Of a stretch of DNA of 21,840 nucleotides, positions 18,838-21,840 are shown one piece after another. Each line of letters begins with the position of its first letter. Positions within the stretch are counted from its first letter, which is position 1. The position numbers and the translations under genes are program-made. The notes below the pieces were generated by a model. It was not told the origin of the DNA and did no database searches. It saw only the letters and a list, made by a program, of their open reading frames with translations. The stretch spans positions 1 to 21,840 of the forward strand of contig JBDTNL010000068.1 in NCBI GenBank assembly GCA_039933785.1. Direction: 5' to 3'. Origin of the DNA: JBDTNL01 sp039933785 (GTDB lineage: Bacteria > Acidobacteriota > Thermoanaerobaculia > Multivoradales > JAGPDF01).

Positions 18838-21333
18838 TCAGCTCCGCCTTCGCGGCCGGCGCTCCGCCGGAGCGGTCCACGGATCTTCCGGCCACGAGTG
18901 CTTGGGGTACCTGCCGGCGAGCTCCTTGCGGACCTGCTGGTAGGTCGTGTTCCAGAAGCTGGCGAGATCTCGCGTCACTTGTTGAGGGCGCCCGTTCGGG
19001 GCCAGGAGATGGAGGAGAACAGCGACCCGACCCGCCGCGACGCGCGGCGTTTCGCGCAGGCCGAAAAGCTCCTGAATCCGAGCTGCGAGCACCGGCGGTT
19101 GGCCGTTTTCGTAGACCAGGCGAATGTGATTGCCGCTGGGTACGGCGAGCCGCTCGGGAGCTTCACGTTCGAGTGCAGAGCGTTGACTGCGAGTCAATGT
19201 CCCGGCGAGAACGTCCGCAATGGCGATCGAGCGCAGGTCGGTGAACGAACGCTTGCCCTGCGCCAGAAGGGGCAGGAGATCGAGGAGCACTGCCAACGGA
19301 TCGGAGGGCAGGCCGAGCTCGGGCATGGCCTGGGCAAGGAAGCGCCAACGTTTGAGCCAGATCGAGTTCTCCGGACGTTCGAGGTCGAGCGCGCGGTGCG
19401 GCTCTTCCCGCGCCGCGTTCGCGAGCGCGGCGGCGGCCTGCTCGGCTGTCGCCGGGAGCTCGCGTTCGTCGAGCAGCAGGTCGTCGAAGAGCTCGCGCCG
19501 TTTGACCACCGCGCGCCCGCGCTCGGGATCGAACGAGACTTCGGTCTGCGAGGTGATGCGTGCGGCCGGCAGCCACTCGCGCTGCACGGCGGACGCCAGG
19601 CGCACCAGAGCCTCGGGGTGCTTGCCGCCACCATCGACCGCCACGGCCACGAAGAGCTCGTCCTCGGTGACCGAGCTCTCGGTCGAAAGGCGCACTCCCT
19701 GGCCGCCGACCATCACGGCGCGCGGCGAGCCGCGTTCTCGGCGCCGGGCAAGGCGGTCGCTGTACGCCGCTAGAATCGCTTGCCTGACGGCTGTCGGGGC
19801 CGCGGATGCCTCGGACGAGGTCGCGGTGACCCCGGCCCGCAGCAGGAGATCGAGAATCTGGTCGCGGGCGAGGAAGATCGATCGAGCTTCCTTGCGAGCG
19901 CTTCCTGAGCTCAGATCCTCGAGACGGTCGAGCAGGTCGGAACGCGAAGACGCGCGATGACTTTCGCCCCGTCGGCGGAAGGGGTCGCGGTCGGAGAGCA
20001 GCGCGGCGATCGTGGCGCACTCGCCTGCCACTCCGCGCTCGGCGCCGGCGAGAACCAGAGCGCCGAGGCGCGGATGCAGAGGGAGCTTGGCGAGTTGGCG
20101 ACCGCGCGGCGTGATGGTGTCGCCAGCGGTTGCGCCGAGGGCTTCGAGGAGCGTCGTCGCGTGTTCCAGGCTCGCCGGAGCGGGAGCCTCGAACCATGGG
20201 AAATCGGTGAGCGAACGCTCGCCCCAGGCGCGCAGCTGAAGCGCCGACCAGGCGAGATCGACGCGCCGGATCTCCGGCAGTGTGTATGGCTGAAGCGCAA
20301 GCTCGTCCGCCGCGGTCCACAGCCGCAGGCACCAACCAGGCTGTTGCCGGCCGGCGCGACCGGCGCGCTGAGTAGCCGAGGCACGGCTGATGCGCACCAG
20401 CTCCAGACGATCGAGACCGCTCGCGGGATCGAAACGCAGCTCACGCACGAAGCCCGAGTCAACCACCGCTGAGACGCCATCGAGCGTCAGCGAGGTCTCC
20501 GCGATGTTGGTCGCCAGCACGACGCGCCGGCCCGCCGCGCGAAGCAGTGCCTGATCCTGTTCCTCGGGGGAGAGATCGCCGTAGAGCGGCAGCACGCGAA
20601 TGCCGCGCGCCACAAGCGCTGTCAGCAGGGTCTGCGCCGCTCGAATCTCGCCGACCCCCGGCAGGAACGCCAGCACGTCGCCCGTGGTCGCGCTCAGCGC
20701 ACGTTGGACGCCCGCCGCGACACGCTCCGCAAGCAATCGTTCGTCAGAACGCGCCAGGTACTCGATCTCGATCGGAAACAGGCGACCAGGAGAGGACAAC
20801 ACGGGTGCGCCGCCGAGATACTCCGCCAACGGACCGGCATCGAGCGTCGCCGACATGACGAGCAGGCGAAGGTCGTTGCGAACCTCGCGCTGCACGCGGC
20901 GCGTCATGGCGAGCGACAGGTCCACGAACAGGCTGCGTTCGTGGAATTCGTCGAAGACCACGACGTTGACGCCCTCCAGAAATGGATCCGATTGCAGTCG
21001 CTGCACCAGCACGCCCTCGGTGACGAAGAGCAGCCGCGTGCGCGCGGAGGCGCGCTTTTCGAAGCGCACCTGGTAGCCCACTTCTTCGCCCAGAGTCCAA
21101 CCCTGCTCGGCGGCGACGCGGCGCGCCGCGGCACGAGCGGCCACGCGGCGCGGCTCGAGCACGAGGACGGTGCCATCACCCGCGAGACCGGCAGCAAGCA
21201 ATGCCGGCGGCACGCGAGTGGTCTTGCCGGCGCCCGGCTGCGCCTGCAGCACGGCTCGGCTTCCGCTGGCGAGCGCCGCCAGCACTTCGGGGAGGACATC
21301 GTCGATCGGAAGAGGAGAGAGCGACGGAGGCAT
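18838..21333 (-). CDS. hrpB: ATP-dependent helicase HrpB
   Basis: An 831-residue DExH-box helicase of the HrpA/HrpB group. Motifs: Walker A QPGAGKTT (32-39), LEPRRVAARAAARRVA (59-74), motif II DEFH in VVFDEFHERS (128-131 within 125-134), SAT (161-163), LPLYGDLSPEEQ (248-259), ATNIAETSLTLDGV (274-287) and motif VI QRAGRAGR (322-329). The helicase-associated domain follows. The HrpB-specific C-terminal domain ends with NTTYQQVRKELAGRYPKHSWPEDP, typical of this protein. Length matches the family (about 800-850). Its biological role is poorly known; it is assumed to act on RNA. The ATG at 21333 has no recognisable Shine-Dalgarno. It follows the histone H1-like gene by 59 bp on the same strand, separated by a strong hairpin. 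Confidence 0.96.
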   Translation of the reverse strand: MPPSLSPLPIDDVLPEVLAALASGSRAVLQAQPGAGKTTRVPPALLAAGLAGDGTVLVLEPRRVAARAAARRVAAEQGWTLGEEVGYQVRFEKRASARTRLLFVTEGVLVQRLQSDPFLEGVNVVVFDEFHERSLFVDLSLAMTRRVQREVRNDLRLLVMSATLDAGPLAEYLGGAPVLSSPGRLFPIEIEYLARSDERLLAERVAAGVQRALSATTGDVLAFLPGVGEIRAAQTLLTALVARGIRVLPLYGDLSPEEQDQALLRAAGRRVVLATNIAETSLTLDGVSAVVDSGFVRELRFDPASGLDRLELVRISRASATQRAGRAGRQQPGWCLRLWTAADELALQPYTLPEIRRVDLAWSALQLRAWGERSLTDFPWFEAPAPASLEHATTLLEALGATAGDTITPRGRQLAKLPLHPRLGALVLAGAERGVAGECATIAALLSDRDPFRRRGESHRASSRSDLLDRLEDLSSGSARKEARSIFLARDQILDLLLRAGVTATSSEASAAPTAVRQAILAAYSDRLARRRERGSPRAVMVGGQGVRLSTESSVTEDELFVAVAVDGGGKHPEALVRLASAVQREWLPAARITSQTEVSFDPERGRAVVKRRELFDDLLLDERELPATAEQAAAALANAAREEPHRALDLERPENSIWLKRWRFLAQAMPELGLPSDPLAVLLDLLPLLAQGKRSFTDLRSIAIADVLAGTLTRSQRSALEREAPERLAVPSGNHIRLVYENGQPPVLAARIQELFGLRETPRVAAGRVAVLLHLLAPNGRPQQVTRDLASFWNTTYQQVRKELAGRYPKHSWPEDPWTAPAERRPRRRS

Positions 21334-21353
21334 CTAGCTGAAGAAGCGCGGCA

Positions 21354-21380
21354 CGGCGCCGGAAGACGACTCCGGCGCCG
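21354..21380 (-). terminator. Perfect 10-bp stem-loop after the histone H1-like gene
   Basis: CGGCGCCGGA, a 7-nt loop, and TCCGGCGCCG, beginning 12 nt past the H1-like stop codon on the minus strand. No T-run follows. It may be a terminator or 3' stabiliser. It resembles in build the hairpin at 13033-13063. Confidence 0.55.
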
Positions 21381-21392
21381 CGGAGAGAGTTG

Positions 21393-21840
21393 CTACGAGG
21401 AGGAGGAAGACGACGGGTCGCTCGAGGTCACGCGCTGCGCGGCGTCCTTGACCTCGTCGACGACTTGAGCCGCCTTGGCGGCGATGTTCTTCATCACGCC
21501 GGTCATGCTGTGGGCGGCATCGGACGCCATCGTGCGGGCGCTTGCCATCGCGCTGCTCGCGGCTTCCGTTGCAGCGGCCACCGCCGGTTGTTCGGCAACA
21601 CTCTGCACAGCCTTCTTCACCGTGGCCATGGCGCGAGCTGCGGGCGCCTTCGGGGCGGCCTTCCTCTTGGCGGGCGCTCTCTTCGCAACTGCCTTCTTGG
21701 CCGGTGCCTTCTTCGCGGCGCCGCGCTTGGCGGGAGCCTTCTTGATCGCCTTCTTCGATGCTTTTTTCATGACCTTCTTGGCGACCTTCTTCGGCGCCTT
21801 CTTTACAACCTTCTTAGCGACCTTCTTCACGACCTTCTTC
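21393..21840 (-). CDS. Histone H1-like Lys/Ala/Pro-rich DNA-binding protein (5' end outside window)
   Basis: The frame is open to the window edge. The codon at 21828-21830 is GTG but is part of a continuing KKV repeat (the upstream codons also read Lys-Lys-Val), so the true start lies beyond 21840. The visible part has about 70 residues of KKVAKK, KKAPAKK and KRAPAKR repeats, like the C-terminal tail of eukaryotic H1 and bacterial H1-like proteins. About 65 residues of Ala-rich amphipathic helix follow (VKKAVQSVAEQPAVAAATEA onward), then an acidic-to-serine tail ending in six serines. The basic part should bind DNA without sequence preference. The helical part, with regular Ala/Met/Val spacing, might self-associate. 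Composition is so biased that homology is hard to judge. Confidence 0.75.
   Translation of the reverse strand, partial: KKVVKKVAKKVVKKAPKKVAKKVMKKASKKAIKKAPAKRGAAKKAPAKKAVAKRAPAKRKAAPKAPAARAMATVKKAVQSVAEQPAVAAATEAASSAMASARTMASDAAHSMTGVMKNIAAKAAQVVDEVKDAAQRVTSSDPSSSSSS

Noticed and set aside
21828..21830. GTG as the real start of the H1-like gene
   Set aside because: The upstream codons continue the same Lys-Lys-Val repeat to the window edge, so the start is most likely outside.

Overview
The window is GC-rich and gene-dense, and it reads as the chromosome of a Gram-negative bacterium, most likely an Acidobacteriota member of the Thermoanaerobaculia/Vicinamibacteria type. The reasons are a large Oar-like TonB-dependent receptor with a carboxypeptidase-regulatory-like N-domain and an EF-hand loop, a sulfatase-fold lipoprotein fused to TPR repeats, a cysteine-containing 'TPCRLLDTR...DVNGYF' C-terminal domain on a glycoside hydrolase, and frequent TTG starts. 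The taxon is inferred from protein style, not from a marker gene. No rRNA, tRNA, CRISPR array, insertion sequence or prophage gene was seen. Eighteen coding genes are supported; the first and last run off the window.

Left part (1-7565). The 3' end of a secreted GH44 glucanase faces an RhlE-type DEAD-box helicase with a long disordered tail. A GT87 polytopic glycosyltransferase follows on the minus strand. Divergent from it is a tightly coupled MacAB-type export operon of adaptor, ATPase and permease. The ATPase gene has no ATG/GTG/TTG that gives a full-length fold; the best start is a CTG overlapping the adaptor's TGA stop, with a strong Shine-Dalgarno sequence.

Centre (7556-15961). A minus-strand operon encodes two receiver-less LytTR DNA-binding proteins coupled by an ATGA overlap, then an AraC-type regulator. 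Across a 662-bp non-coding gap, on the plus strand, lie a TonB-dependent receptor and a sulfatase/TPR lipoprotein. Both start at TTG codons behind strong Shine-Dalgarno sequences and are separated by a perfect 12-bp hairpin. The gap holds an operator-like dyad. A small secreted metzincin-type protease lies convergently after the sulfatase gene. This block looks like a regulated surface uptake and processing locus, but that link rests on position only.

Right part (15962-21840). Two tandem GAPDH genes overlap by ATGA. The second is canonical; the first keeps the catalytic Cys/His but has changed phosphate-site residues. A Phd/VapC-type toxin-antitoxin pair with a clear promoter follows on the minus strand, its toxin reading frame also offering a CTGA start. 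Then come the HrpB helicase and a truncated lysine/alanine-rich histone H1-like gene.

Most genes are recognisable families. The points most worth a second look are the two CTGA junctions, the LytTR-LytTR-AraC operon beside the receptor/sulfatase pair, the divergent GAPDH paralogue, and a 20-nt element shared between two intergenic regions.
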